Translations under genes and position numbers: made by a program | The notes under the pieces: generated by a model | The model's input: only the letters and a program-made list of their open reading frames with translations | The model's database searches: none | Told to the model about the DNA's origin: nothing | Shown: positions 46,236 to 57,020 of the stretch, one piece after another | Layout: each line of letters starts with the position of its first letter | Position numbering within the stretch: the first letter of the stretch is position 1 | Origin: Verticillium longisporum | Taxonomy: Eukaryota; Ascomycota; Sordariomycetes; Glomerellales; Plectosphaerellaceae | NCBI GenBank assembly: GCA_019188255.1 | Contig: JAETXT010000010.1 | Coordinates: 558,001 to 622,000 of the forward strand | Reading direction: 5' to 3' | DNA: 64,000 bases

Positions 46236-46658
46236 TTAGTAGCAGAAAATGCTGCTCAGCTGGTCGTTGAACTGACCATATTTGTCGTAGATGCTGGGGA
46301 CGTTGACGTTGCACTCGGTGAACATTGGACCGCCTTGGCAGTCAGCGTCTCTGTAGAAGCGGCAGCAGCCACCGCTGATGCGGAAGCTGGATACAGCGTC
46401 ATTGGTGCAACCGCTCCAGTTGGTGCCGCCGCGGTTGCTGAAGCAAGAGTTGACCGGCATGGGCCACTTGTTCTGCGGGCCTAGGTGTTAGCAGCTATCT
46501 GTTTACATCTGAATGTGAAGAGGGTTCCTCACAGCGCAGCCTCCACGGTAGTCCCGATCGTAGCAGAGCGCGAGATCGAGGGCCATGGCGGGCAAAAGGA
46601 GCATTCTAAGAGCGGTCCCGAGGGCGATTATGGGGACTTGGGTGATCGAAGAGAACAT
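46236..46658 (-). CDS. secreted beta/gamma-crystallin-like cysteine-rich protein
   Basis: Exons 46658-46533 and 46472-46236 (60-bp phase-0 intron) give 120 residues. The N-terminus is hydrophobic with a cleavage-like AMA at 24-26, so it is probably secreted. Two Greek-key-like halves are visible. The first runs from YDRDYRGG (33-40) to NDAVSS (66-71). The second runs from YRDADCQGG (82-90) to NDQLSS (111-116). NDxxSS is the paired calcium-binding signature of microbial beta/gamma-crystallins. Nine cysteines (32, 41, 52, 64, 78, 79, 87, 96, 119) suggest disulfides, unusual for calcium-type crystallins. Role unknown; an extracellular or wall-associated protein is inferred. Confidence 0.7.
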
Positions 46659-47499
46659 GATGGCCTTTTGGAAGCAACAACACTGGTGAGTGTGTAAAGG
46701 GATTTGAGTGAGGAGCAGAGTTGAGAGGATCTGATGATGGATGCTGACCCAGCGGCCAGACCAGTCCGCAGCGTGGTGATACAATGCATCCTCGCCTCGA
46801 GTATTCGGAACTCGGCGTTGAACATGGTACGCACCCCAAGCAGCGCTGCCGCCTTTTCTTTAACAGCCGCACCCAGAGTTGATGCGGCGCTGAACGCCTC
46901 TGAGGGGAAGAGTACCGCGCTGCCGTAGCAGAAAGAGGCCAGGAAGCCCACCACCAGTCAGGCACATGGCCTGGCCAGTGTAGCGCGCGATGTTGGTGAG
47001 GTTTATGGCCGATGTCAGCATCCGTGCCTGCACACCAGTGACAAACAACTCTCTTCTCGCCAGGCTGGGTGTGACAAAGAATCGGACCCTCCTAAGTTCT
47101 CCGGCAGTGTGGCAGGATCAACATTTTCAAGATCAAGAGACAAATGTATTGAGTCTATTGACGGATCGGTCGTCGACATGCAATTCATCTTCTTGCGTAG
47201 CCTGCGTCGAAGACACTTGGCATCATGGTCTATGGCAGGATGTGGGCCCTTCGTACAATGTCCCATGTATGCACAAGCCGTGATTATCCATCGTCGGTGC
47301 GATACCGCGCCGCTGCACAGACAGTTCTCCTCCGTCCGCGTCCGAGTAACAGCGGCTTAACTCCGCACCAGCACCCTGCCGGCAGCATCGCCCCGATAGC
47401 CAAGACAATGACCTAGGTATAAGTGATGGCCACAATCTACTTTCTGAAAGCCATGTGTCTGGCTACAGACGCATCATCACAAACTGACCAATTGCCATT
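46659..47499. other. intergenic or unassigned minus-strand coding remnant
   Basis: Minus-strand frames between 46628 and 47048 (TSAINLTNIARYTGQAMCLTG, then GFLASFCYGSAVLFPSEAF) read like parts of one small membrane protein one base out of frame. I see no start, end or family, so I do not call a gene. Confidence 0.3.
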
Positions 47500-48533
47500 A
47501 TGTCGTTCAACGCAGGCCCAGTCCTCCTCCTTGGCGGCACTGGCAAGGTAGCTCGCAGCATCGCCGCGCTCTTGGCCAAATCGGACATCCCCACTATCCA
47601 AGCCTCTCGTAGCGGTGCCACCACAGAGCCCGATGCCACGAACATCTCAGGTGTCGCGTTTGACTGGCACGATGAGACGACCTACGCCAAAGCTCTCGCG
47701 GCGACACCGCGCGCCGTCTTCCTCGTCGCGCCACCCATTCTCGACAGTTTCTCCCCCATGTCGGCGTTCATCAATATTGCACAAGAAAAGGGAGTCCGGC
47801 GATTTGTCCTCCTGAGCTCGAGCGCGCTGGAAGCGGACGAGGAGGGCGTGGCAATGGGCAAGGTGCACGCCTACCTCAAAGCTCTCGGCGACAAGGGCCA
47901 AGTGGAGTGGGCGGCTCTGCGGCCGACCTGGTTCCAGGGTGAGTTGTGGCAGCGCTTGCATCAATTCCCTCTGTGGCAAGCTGCGTGCGGCGGGCGAGCG
48001 GGCGCTGACATGCTGGCAGAGAATCTGGCAGAGCACAGGGCGCATGTCATGTCTATTTGGGGCGAGGGCAAGGTGTACTCGGCCACGGGGGAGGGACGAA
48101 TCCCATGGGTGGCTGTCGAGGACATTGCGGCCTCGGCGTTCCAACTCATGACGCAGGAGGCAGCGCCCAATGCAGAGTTTCTGATTCTGGGGCCGGAGCT
48201 GCTTTCCTACGGCGATGTGGGTGCTCATACTCGTCGTCTACATCGCGAGGGTGACTTTTGCTAACACCAAGACAGATTGCTGCGATTATTTCCGACGTGC
48301 TGGGCCGCAAGGTCGTGCATCACCAACAGACGCCGCGCGAGCGGAAGGATATGTTCGCCATGGCGGGCATGCCTGATGGCTATGCTGACATGATGGCAGC
48401 GTTGGATGTTCAGATTCTCCATGGAAGCGAGGAAAGGACGAACGACGTGGTGTTAAAGCTCACAGGGAGAGAACCGAGAAGGTTTCGGGTCATGGCTGAG
48501 CAGCGCAAAGAGGTTTGGCTCAGCGATGCATGA
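47500..48533 (+). CDS. NmrA-type NAD(P)-binding oxidoreductase (ergot-alkaloid-type festuclavine dehydrogenase-like)
   Basis: Exons 47500-47938, 48020-48216 and 48276-48533 give 297 residues. The Rossmann motif is LLLGGTGKVARSIAALL. Further parts are VRRFVLLSSSALEADEEG, ALRPTWFQENLAEHR, GKVYSATGEGRIPWVAVEDI and IISDVLGRKVVHHQQT. Intron 1 is 81 bp, in frame and without stop, so an unspliced reading also stays open; it is taken as an intron because it has GTGAGT, a CTGAC branch site and GGCAG, and because relatives read RPTWFxEN directly. Function: an NADPH-dependent reductase of unknown substrate, possibly in specialised metabolism. Confidence 0.85.
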
Positions 48534-48919
48534 GGAAGAGGTCAGAAGCGCCAATTGGGGTCCGCGATTGAGGTTGGTGTTGGCGAGTGTGACATTCGCC
48601 AGGGCCACTGTCGTCTCCCAGTGAAAAGTGTGGATCGAGAGGGCATCCTTGGATGACATTTACCAGGGCTCAGGTAAAGCCTCAAGCTTCAAAAGTGCTA
48701 CGGACATGAAGAAAAAAATGTTATACTAAAGGATGCATATGGCGTTTCATCACTTTTTGGAATGATGGTCCTTTCACGAAACAAATATGATCAAAGTCAA
48801 CAGAGCCAAAAATAACAGAAAAAAGCCCCACCAAACTGCACCTCGAAAACATGACATCTCCACAAGTGCGGCATTTTCCAGACATGATGCACATTGCCAT
48901 TCGGCCGTTCAACAATTAA
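48534..48919. other. intergenic upstream of the tRNA gene
   Basis: No gene is seen. It is A/T-rich from 48700 with a TATACTAAAGG stretch at 48722. Confidence 0.5.
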
Positions 48920-49005
48920 TCCCTGGTGGCCCAGTTGGTTAAGGCGTCCGACTGTTATTCAACAGGCAAATCGGGAGATCGACAGTTCGAACCTGTCTCG
49001 GGGAG
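48920..49005 (+). tRNA. tRNA-Asn(GTT) with 12-nt intron
   Basis: Cloverleaf can be folded. Acceptor TCCCTGG pairs with TCGGGGA, including two G-U pairs. The D-stem is GCC/GGC with GTTGGTTAA in the loop. Anticodon stem TCCGA/TCGGG has loop CT-GTT-A...A. T-arm is GACAG-TTCGAAC-CTGTC. The intron 48958-48969 (TTCAACAGGCAA) sits at the standard position after base 37 and contains CAACAG, which can pair with the anticodon CTGTT. The discriminator base is G at 49005. The anticodon GTT reads Asn codons. Confidence 0.85.
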
Positions 49006-49012
49006 ACTTTCC

Positions 49013-49016
49013 TTTT
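49013..49016 (+). terminator. RNA polymerase III T4 terminator
   Basis: TTTT eight bases after the tRNA 3' end. A longer T run at about 49056-49065 could act as backup. Confidence 0.5.
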
Positions 49017-49356
49017 GCAGATGGCGTCGACGATGACCAACCATCTGTCACTTCGTTTTTTTTTTGTATGCCAGGCAGATTTGGCCTTGATGGAAAGAAA
49101 CAGCATCTGGCGGCATGAGGCAGTAAAGCCTGTTTATTCCTCTGCGGAATTTTGTCGCCCACCTTCCTACTGTCCCTGGTCGCATGCTATCGAGGTCGCC
49201 CATAAGAGGCAAGATTAGGTCTAGCAGCGGAAATTGATCAGGGAAGATACTGTGGCACCAGCAATAACTCAGGAAGATGGAGGCCCAGGGTACAATAAGT
49301 ATGAGAGTTTATGGTATGGCGTGAATCCAAGTCCAAGCAAAGACTCAAAGCAGTTC

Positions 49357-49902
49357 CTACGCTCTGCTGTACAGGATGTCGTATGTCAGCATGAGAATAC
49401 CAGTCTCCTTCTTCTCCACACTTCGCAGGTTGAGCTTCCAAAAGTCTTGATTTTCAGTCTCCTGCGATATCATCTTGATGCCTCTGCCGATAATGGCTGG
49501 CATGACAGCTGTCTCAACAGCGTCCAGCAGCCCAGCTGCGAGGAACTCACTGGCAAGACGGCTACCGCCCATCAGCCAGATATCTTTGCCCTGGCCAGAC
49601 TTGAGGTTTCTGACCATATCTATGTAGCCATCTCTGACGATTTCAATGTCGGGATAATCTTCTTGCTTCAATGTCTTGCTTATGACGATGACATGGTGAC
49701 CGGCAAGAATGTTGGCACCGGATGTCTCGCCGTGATGAAGCATTACTTCGTATGTCTTGCGGCCCATGACGAGACATGAAAATTCATTGTAAAGGGCGGT
49801 GAAGTCAATGGATGGGTCGTCAAGAATCCATGTAGTTGAGCCATCCGGCGAGGCGATGAAGCCATCGAGGGTAGTGGCAACATTATACCGAACGCGCGGC
49901 AT
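49357..49902 (-). CDS. DHFR/RibD C-terminal-domain family reductase
   Basis: Single exon, 181 residues from the Met at 49902 (MPRVRYNVATTLDGFIASPD); the upstream Met at 49986 adds an unlikely leader. The fold is shown by the opening TLDGFIASPDGST, the NADPH-loop-type FSCLVMGRKTYEVML, VIVISKTLKQEDYPD and KDIWLMGGSRLASEFLAAGL, then LRSVEKKETGILMLTYDI. These are hallmarks of small dihydrofolate-reductase-like proteins of bacterial YwjB/YyaP type, often called dihydrofolate reductase family protein. It lacks typical antifolate-site residues, so it is not called a true DHFR. It lies head to head with the next regulator, 565 bp apart. Confidence 0.85.
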   Translation of the reverse strand: MPRVRYNVATTLDGFIASPDGSTTWILDDPSIDFTALYNEFSCLVMGRKTYEVMLHHGETSGANILAGHHVIVISKTLKQEDYPDIEIVRDGYIDMVRNLKSGQGKDIWLMGGSRLASEFLAAGLLDAVETAVMPAIIGRGIKMISQETENQDFWKLNLRSVEKKETGILMLTYDILYSRA

Positions 49903-50050
49903 CGTGCGACTCAGGTCCGAAGTTTTGGTTGTTCTGAATGATGTGTCCTTGTCAAGAGAATAAGAGTACGCACGAGCTTCGTGCATGCTCTTTCACCGCC
50001 AACAGAAAATGTAGCTCGTGGTTCTTAGGAGCCTTGGCTGAAGGTTGCCT

Positions 50051-50097
50051 TCGGTCAGAGATTCGGTCAGTGATTCACAGTCGGTCAGTATCGGTCA
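50051..50097. promoter_or_regulatory. four TCGGTCA repeats in a divergent promoter
   Basis: TCGGTCA at 50051, 50063, 50081 and 50091, with CGG half-sites of the kind bound by Zn2Cys6 proteins. They lie between the DHFR-like gene (-) and the regulator at 50468 (+). Function is inferred from position only. Confidence 0.4.
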
Positions 50098-50467
50098 CAA
50101 CCGGTAAATCCGGCCGGTACACTGGCAGGGATGTGCATGCGATGGAAGAGGGGGAATTGGGAAACTAGGGCGGCCCAGGCCAGATCTGATGAATTGAGGG
50201 GCACGTGGAACCCCTGAGCCGGTCGACCAAAAAATAGGATCAAGGAAACGAACTGTCGGATGGCTGCAGTGCCCTCTCGCTAGACTCGGCGTCGGTATTT
50301 GACCCCGAATGTTCGCCCGACCGCAAAACTCCTGCTGCCTGACCCTCCTACTTCCAAGACTCAATACCCACAGCTGCAAGCACGACGCCGACCCGGAACG
50401 TACATTAAACGAGCTGCGGAGCGTCGCTGTACTTAACATTTTCCCCATCGGCCGGATATGCCCTGAG

Positions 50468-52316
50468 ATGCCACCGCCTGCGATGCCGCCTACGCGGCGA
50501 TCGCGCAACGGTTGCCTCGATTGCCGCCGCGCGAAGGTCAAATGCGACGAGCTCCGGCCGTCTTGCGGGACGTGTGCGCGGAGACGGCATGCCTGTCAGG
50601 GGTATGCAAAGCCTGTGCCGTCAACAGGCACCTTAGCCGCACCTTCGGCACGGAACGTCAGAACGCCAACGGGGCCGGCCACAGTCTTAGGGTCGAACAA
50701 GGCGGCCGCAGGTCAAGAGCTGATGCGAAACGGAAACGCTGCAATGTCATTACCAGCCCTTGATAAATTGGGTTTTCTATCGCTCATACCCCCCGGGGCC
50801 GTTCCGGCTTCTGATGAGATCAACATTGAACTCTACTTTAACCGTACGTCTCTGGTTATAACGAACTGTTTCATATTTCATGCGGCCTGCAGAGTTGTGA
50901 GGCATTCGAATCGAGTCATGGCTAACTTTCAAAGGGCACCCTTCCGAACTTCTCATCGGACAAGAATTCGTCAGTGAGATGAACGCCAACGCATTGCTGA
51001 TACTCCAGCGCGACCCAGTACGGGTGGCAGACACTTTGTCGGCCATTGGTTATGCGTATCAAGTCGGCGACAGGGCGGGATCCTTGCTGCCCGTTCTGAA
51101 TCGAAGGGCAAGGATCCTGGCCAACCTTCGGAGCATGAAGGCGTCGAGCTTTTACTTCGAGGAAGCCCTCTTTCTGCTTCTAGGTCTATGTGCCATGGAG
51201 GTAAGCTACCGTAGCATCGCTATTCCCCATTCGCACACGCGTATCAAATATTGCCATATTGCCATGTACTCACCACGAGGACAGCTCGTCACGCTCGCAC
51301 AGCCGGGCCACCACGCCACCATACCGACGGTTCTGGGTAACGTCTCCTCCCTCATATCCCACCACACCTCGATAGGCGGCGAAATTTCCTTCGTCAGTCG
51401 CTATCTTCTGCGTGCCCTTGCTCGTCAAGACCTTGTCGTTTCCCTCGTCCATCTCCGTCGCCCTCGCGTGCCAACCTGCATCTGGCTCGAGACGAACGAC
51501 TGCGCAAAAGCAGACCGTCTTCTCGGCTACACAGCCACGCTCATGCCTTTGCTCGAGGAGCTCTGCATCCTCGCAGAGGATATGCGCGAGCAAATTCTCC
51601 AACCAAGTCATTCATCAGCCACAGATCAAGCCGTGCATGAGAATACAGCCGCATCCATGTCCCCATCGTCTCAGGATACCTCCTACGCCACAGACACCAG
51701 CCCGAGGTCCTCCGATTCAGTTTGTTCAGACGTCAAACGACCATCCGCCATAACGCGCTTCTTCAACCCCTCCCCCGAGTCCACCTCGATTCAACTCCGA
51801 GCCGCGTCCCTCTACCATCGCCTGACAGCCTGGTCTCCACCCATCACAGACAACACCCCCTTCCTGACGACCCGCAAATTCCGTGTCCAGGCCGCATCCT
51901 ATCGCTCCGCAGCCCTCCTCTACCTCCACCGTCTGCAGCACCCCCCTAGCAGCAGCATCAGGAACGACGACGCATCCCAGCCCGCAGCCTCCGAAACTGG
52001 AACCGAAGCTGAAGCAGACGCCGCGGCTCTCCACGGCGCGCATGACGTGCTCCTCTACGCATCTGGCGCGCCAGCTGCTGAGACGAAGCTTCTGCTCTGG
52101 CCCGTCTTCCTTGCGGCGTGCGAGATGCGCGGAGAAGAAGACAGGCGGGCTGTCGGGGAGGTCTTGGCTTCCATTGCTGCACACAGAAGGACCGTGACTG
52201 TCGAAAGGACGAGGAGATTTGTGGAAGAGCGAGTATGGAGAGCGAGAGACGCGGGAGAGGATTGGAACTGGATGGTGCTGGCACAGAAGTGGCCTGGCGA
52301 GTGTCTTCCCATCTGA
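50468..52316 (+). CDS. Zn2Cys6 fungal transcription factor of the hydantoinase-type cluster
   Basis: Exons 50468-50843, 50935-51200 and 51285-52316 give 557 residues. The start at MPPPAMPPTRRSRNG leads directly into the cluster CLDCRRAKVKCDELRPSCG...CARRRHAC. The fungal_TF regulator region follows (LLIGQEFVSEMNANALLILQ, FYFEEALFLLLGLCAMELVTL, LLEELCILAEDMREQ). Intron 1 has a CTAAC branch site. Intron 2 is 84 bp, in frame and without stop, so retention would insert 28 residues. It ends 207 bp from the tail of the HyuA-DUF917 gene on the other strand. Likely the local regulator; the target is not shown by sequence. Confidence 0.87.
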
Positions 52317-52522
52317 GCGTTCGAGATGGTAGGAACGGCGTTTGATGGTATTCGTTCCGGAGGTGGCTGGCGTTCGGTGTTATATCCTCATGCTGACTAG
52401 TCTTCCATGTTCGATTGTGCGTCTCGCAAGCAGCTTTGTTGTTTGAAATCTGAGCCTAGTTCCAGTTGACCGACTATCAATATCCTGCGCATGTCTAGAA
52501 ATCTGTAGATCCGACGCCGCCC

Positions 52523-55500
52523 TCACTTCTGGCGGAACTCGTCGATGACGCTCGCTGGCTTTGCGTACTCCAGATCTGAAGTATACTCATACGGCAGGTT
52601 GAATGCCTTTGGCCCCGCCACCTCGAGTCCCCTCTTTGTTGCCCAGATTGGGTGCGGTGCCATGAGCATGACCACGACCTTGACTCCGTACCTATACTCT
52701 TGTACCCCAATCGCTTCACCAGTTGAGACACCAAGCACCATGATCAGATCGGGCACTGTGGCTAGCATCGTCTCCGCGCCATCGGTCCCCTTGGCTATTA
52801 CAGCCAGATTCTCGTTCATGAATGGCACGCGCACCTCCTTCCATCCCTCGCCTTCCCGAGCCCGTTCAGCCTCACTCTCGACTTCGTCCTCGCCGAGACC
52901 TTCAATCACGACTTCACCAAGCGAGTGGCCTGTCTCTGTAATTCTCGTCTCGACACCACGGATTTTACCCGTAAATACGCGCCTCGCGGACCGCGTGCCA
53001 CCAGCCTCCGCAACAAGCGCGTCCGTGACAGTCCCCATACGGGATTCGACCTGCGCGCGTCGTACGACCCTTCCAAGGCGCCACGCAAGGGAAAAGGTAT
53101 TCGGTATGCCGTCACGGCGCATTCTGGCCCCGGACAGTGGCGTGCCCGCGGCCCCGGCAGCGAAACCAAAGTCAGCGCATACCTTGCGGATCTCTTTCCC
53201 CGCGGCCGTCTCATCTGCTTGCCCGGCCGGCACGATTGCGTCTTGGCCGTCGCCGCTGCAAATCGCCACAGGTAGCAGCTCATTGACAGACTCCGAATTG
53301 ACGTATTGGGAGACCATCTCAAAGTTAGGATAGGCGCGGCCTACGCACTGTCAACTCGGCGCATTCATTAGAGAAGAGGGACCTTACCCATGAGATCTCC
53401 ATCAACAATCGGTATTCCGCAGTACCTCTTTGAACCCCATAGTAGGGTGCCTAGGCCATTCATACCTCCAATCTCAGTTGCTAGCAGATGTGTAAACTCG
53501 ACGTTACCCTGCTCCTTGCTCAACCTCTGGAGAGCATGGAAGACGGCATCAGACGCAATCCGCTCCTGGCCCACAGCTGGAGTGCCAATAGCAGCTACTG
53601 GAGGCAGAACAGCATCATCCTGCAGGTCTTCGGTACGAGTGATGACAATTCGTTCGCCCTCACGGAGCATTTCCATGAGGTGTAAGTATGATGCGTACGG
53701 GGATCCTCCGCCGCCACAGCCAAGAATGTAGCAGCCAATTTCGATGAACTTGAGATCTGTAGGCGACAAAACCCACTCGCCTTGGGGAGTGATCGTCGGT
53801 TGATACGTGGCCAAGTCTGGACCGTCATATGTGTCGTCGGTAGTGGACGCCTTTTTGCGCTTGGGCGAGGGTCCGTAATCCATGAAATCGAGACGAACGT
53901 CTTCCTTGGAAGGTGACTGAACCAGCTCCGCATAAACTCGGGCGTGATCTGCTGAACAGGCGACTTCGATCCGCACGAGCTTCTTGTTGTCGACGTACGG
54001 CACCCATTCCACCTCTTCATTGAGGACAGTGACATCGCGAGAGACACCACCCTTGGCTGTTGCATTTGCGACTGCCTTGTCCATTACACAAGCGATTCCT
54101 GCGGTCAGGTCATCGGCATCTACCATGGCCTCTGCAGTTCCATAAATCTTAGCCAGGGCGGCACCTATGGCGTTGGCGACCCCAGCATGCTCAGAACGTA
54201 TGATGTGGTTAACTCCCTTCAGGGTTGGAGGGCACAAAATGGCTCCGCCCCCAACTAGGACAACTGTACAGTCTTCAGGTGAGAGCTTGATCCGATCTAT
54301 GAGGGCTTCAAGCATGTTCTTCATGCGATCGGCGCCGCATGCGACGACAGTGGAGTCGAGCTTGACGAGGGCTGGATCACCTATGAGCAGCTCATCTGGC
54401 GATGAAGCGATGGCAATATCAGTAGCTGTTGGAACCGAGCCTCCAAAACACATGGCTTCCGACGTAAGGGCGTGACCAACGCTGTCGGGACCAACGGTGA
54501 CTGTTACCGATGAAGTCGCGGTTCGAACCTCTCGAATGATTGAGCCACCACCAAGACCAATGCTCTCGACTGAGGGCATATCAAGGTTAATCTTGACGCC
54601 AGCTAGTTCGGTGTACGTCTTGCTCAGTCGCGGGTACCCGTTGGGCAACAGCGCACCCACATCGCTGGTGGTCCCCCCAACATCCACAACAACGCAACCC
54701 TTGTCACCTGCTATGGCAGCAAGCTCTTCCCGCGCGAGAAATGCCGCTCCCCGCATGGAGTTGGTAGGGCCGGAAGAGAAAATCCGAATGGGAAAGCTGA
54801 CGGCTTCACTAAATGGCAGCAGGTGACCGGCATTCGATGTCAGGTAAAGGGGACACTGCAAGCCCACTTTTCTCATGGCACGGATGAAAGAATACACCGT
54901 ACGGCGAGCAAATGTCAGAATAGACGCGTTCAGAACAGAGGCGTTCTCGCGAGCCAAGAGCCCCGAACCGGCGACACTGTGGGAGAGGACAATGTTTGTA
55001 GACTTTGCATAGTCCGCGTCCAACCTCTCGAGTTCTGACAGGATGATAGTGCGGGCTTCAGACTCTTGATGGTAGGTTGTATCCATTGGGGACCCCATCC
55101 CGACAACAACTACGTTCCGCAACTTGAGCTCATGGATTTTGCGAGCCTCCAGGCGAAGAGCCTTCTCGTCGAGAGGAGCAATGAGCCTTCCATCGATGTT
55201 TACGCCGCCTGGAACGATGGCAGAGTAGCCCTCAATGATGCCTCGAAGAGATTTGGGCCAGTCGGCAAAGGGCAGGGCGCCCTTGACGAAACCGTGGGAA
55301 CCGAGGCGAATGACAGCGACCTGGGAGAGGAGAGAAGCGTCGCGCTGGATAATGGCGTTCAGAAAGTGTGTGGTACCGATTGCTAGAGCGGAAATTGAGG
55401 CCGGGTCAGGGGGCGATCCAGCGTCCTCTCCTGAGGCGATGGATTTGGAGAGTAGTGTCGTAAGTGTAGCTTCGACACCCTCCGTAACGTCCGTCGTCGT

Positions 55501-55735
55501 GGGAGACTTATGAGATGAAAGGACAGCAGAGGTGCCTGCTCGGGAAAGATCGAGGAGGACCGAGTCGGTATTAGTGCCTGGACGTTTTAGTGATGTGGCA
55601 ATCAGCAGGCACTCGACCAGGTAGTCGGGGCAATCGATCCCCTGGAACTCGATGACTTGCAACAAGACGGTGGGCTTTGTACGTACCGCCTACATCAACA
55701 CCAACTACCAGGGGTCCTACTGACTTGAAAGTCAT
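52523..55735 (-). CDS. HyuA (hydantoinase/oxoprolinase)-DUF917 fusion protein
   Basis: Exons 55735-55687, 55577-53388 and 53340-52523 (introns 109 and 47 bp) give 1018 residues with consistent phase. The N-terminal actin-like ATPase motif VGVDVGGTNTDSVLLDL is built across intron 1. GTTHFLNAIIQRD, FSSGPTNSMRGAAFLAREEL and CVVVDVGGTTSDVGALLPNG mark the hydantoinase_N/A domains to about residue 600. From about 645 the DUF917 domain runs (GCYILGCGGGGSPY, EIGGMNGLGTLLWGS, DLMGRAYPNFEMVSQ). ATP-dependent ring opening of hydantoins or 5-oxoproline-like cyclic amides is the role known for HyuA; DUF917 is a partner in bacterial operons. It is divergent to the NCS1 permease. Confidence 0.92.
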
Positions 55736-57020
55736 GATGGATTGGCGCAGAGGGGGAGAGTGATATTGTGAGAATAGGATTCGCGGGCGCAGTAATGGTC
55801 ATTGCACACACGTCAACAACCTCATGTCCAAGCGCGAATAATGCGAATAATGCACAAGCTGGCGGCTGAAGTGTGAGCAGGCTGAAAGGGCAGCTTAAGA
55901 AGAAATGGCTGGTAGGATGCACACTGATGCTGGTGACTTGACTAAGAAATGATGCAGCTTTGCATCAGTATCCGAAGCCAGAGCTGTTGACAAGCTTTGG
56001 ATTCCGATATTTGTGGTGCCTGCCCTGATTCCACCTTTCCACCTGCACTGCCATTTGCAAATGAGGGGCAGCATAGCGGACGGGCAGGTGGCACCCAGGC
56101 AAGGTATGGTGGGGTTTGCTTTTCGTCGTCAGTGTCCGGCCCCGAGCATTGGATCCGACAGACCCCGACATCGGTACGTAGTTCCGCGCCTGAACGCCGA
56201 GCATGCATCCTTCTAAGACGATACGTCACTATCTATGCTATCTTAGCTCCATCGCACTCCATTCAGGTGGGGTGAGCAATTTCCAGAATCGATCTACTCT
56301 CCGAGCACCTCGAGCCATCTCAGAGGAAAAGAGGCAAGGGATCAAGGATCCCACAATCCACCCGCTTGTTGCTGCCGCAAGCGATTTAGGGGAAGATTCA
56401 GTCCAGCCAAACGATAAGCCATCATCAGTTTGCAGGATCACCCCAGCCATGCGGAACATTGGCCCACTGGCCTCCGCCTCCACTGGCCACGGTCGTCCAG
56501 CCATGATCGGACATGGTATCTTCAGCAGCTCTATCGATCCCGTTACTTGCGGCTCGCTGATCTTTTCCCAGTCTTCTCTTTAGGCTATCTGGTTGCTACT
56601 CATCAGCAGGGTTTCGACAGCAACTGACCATCCTCACCACCCCGGATTGCTGGTGCTTTTGCGGGGAGCCTAAACGAGTCAAACTCTGCCAAGCACACCC
56701 TTACCATCCTGCGCGATAGACATGCTCCAGCCAATGAATTCGGTACATCGAATTGCTACCCTGGGAACCCCCATGACCCTCTGGCAACGCATTGCTATAG
56801 CCTCCTCATATAAGGCTACCGGGAACCCCTCCCGTGGAATCGAGTTGAGTCGATCTACAGCTGCATGCCATCATCGTAGGTGGCTACGCCGAGCCCCCTC
56901 CTTTTCAGAGTGATACAGCCCAGCAAACTCTGCCCACCTCTTTCGTGCCTCTTCCCGCTCGAACCTGACTAGACTGCGCAACCCCGGAAGTCAAACACGC
57001 AGAGACCAAAGACCGCTGTC
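55736..57020. promoter_or_regulatory. divergent promoter between HyuA-DUF917 and NCS1 permease
   Basis: About 1.3 kb without a recognisable gene, shared by two genes that point away from each other. It contains several CCTACGG/CTAAG-like words but no clear operator that I can support. Confidence 0.45.

Noticed and set aside
46628..47048. Possible small membrane protein on minus
   Set aside because: Two frames would need joining with a one-base shift; no start, end or family could be supported.
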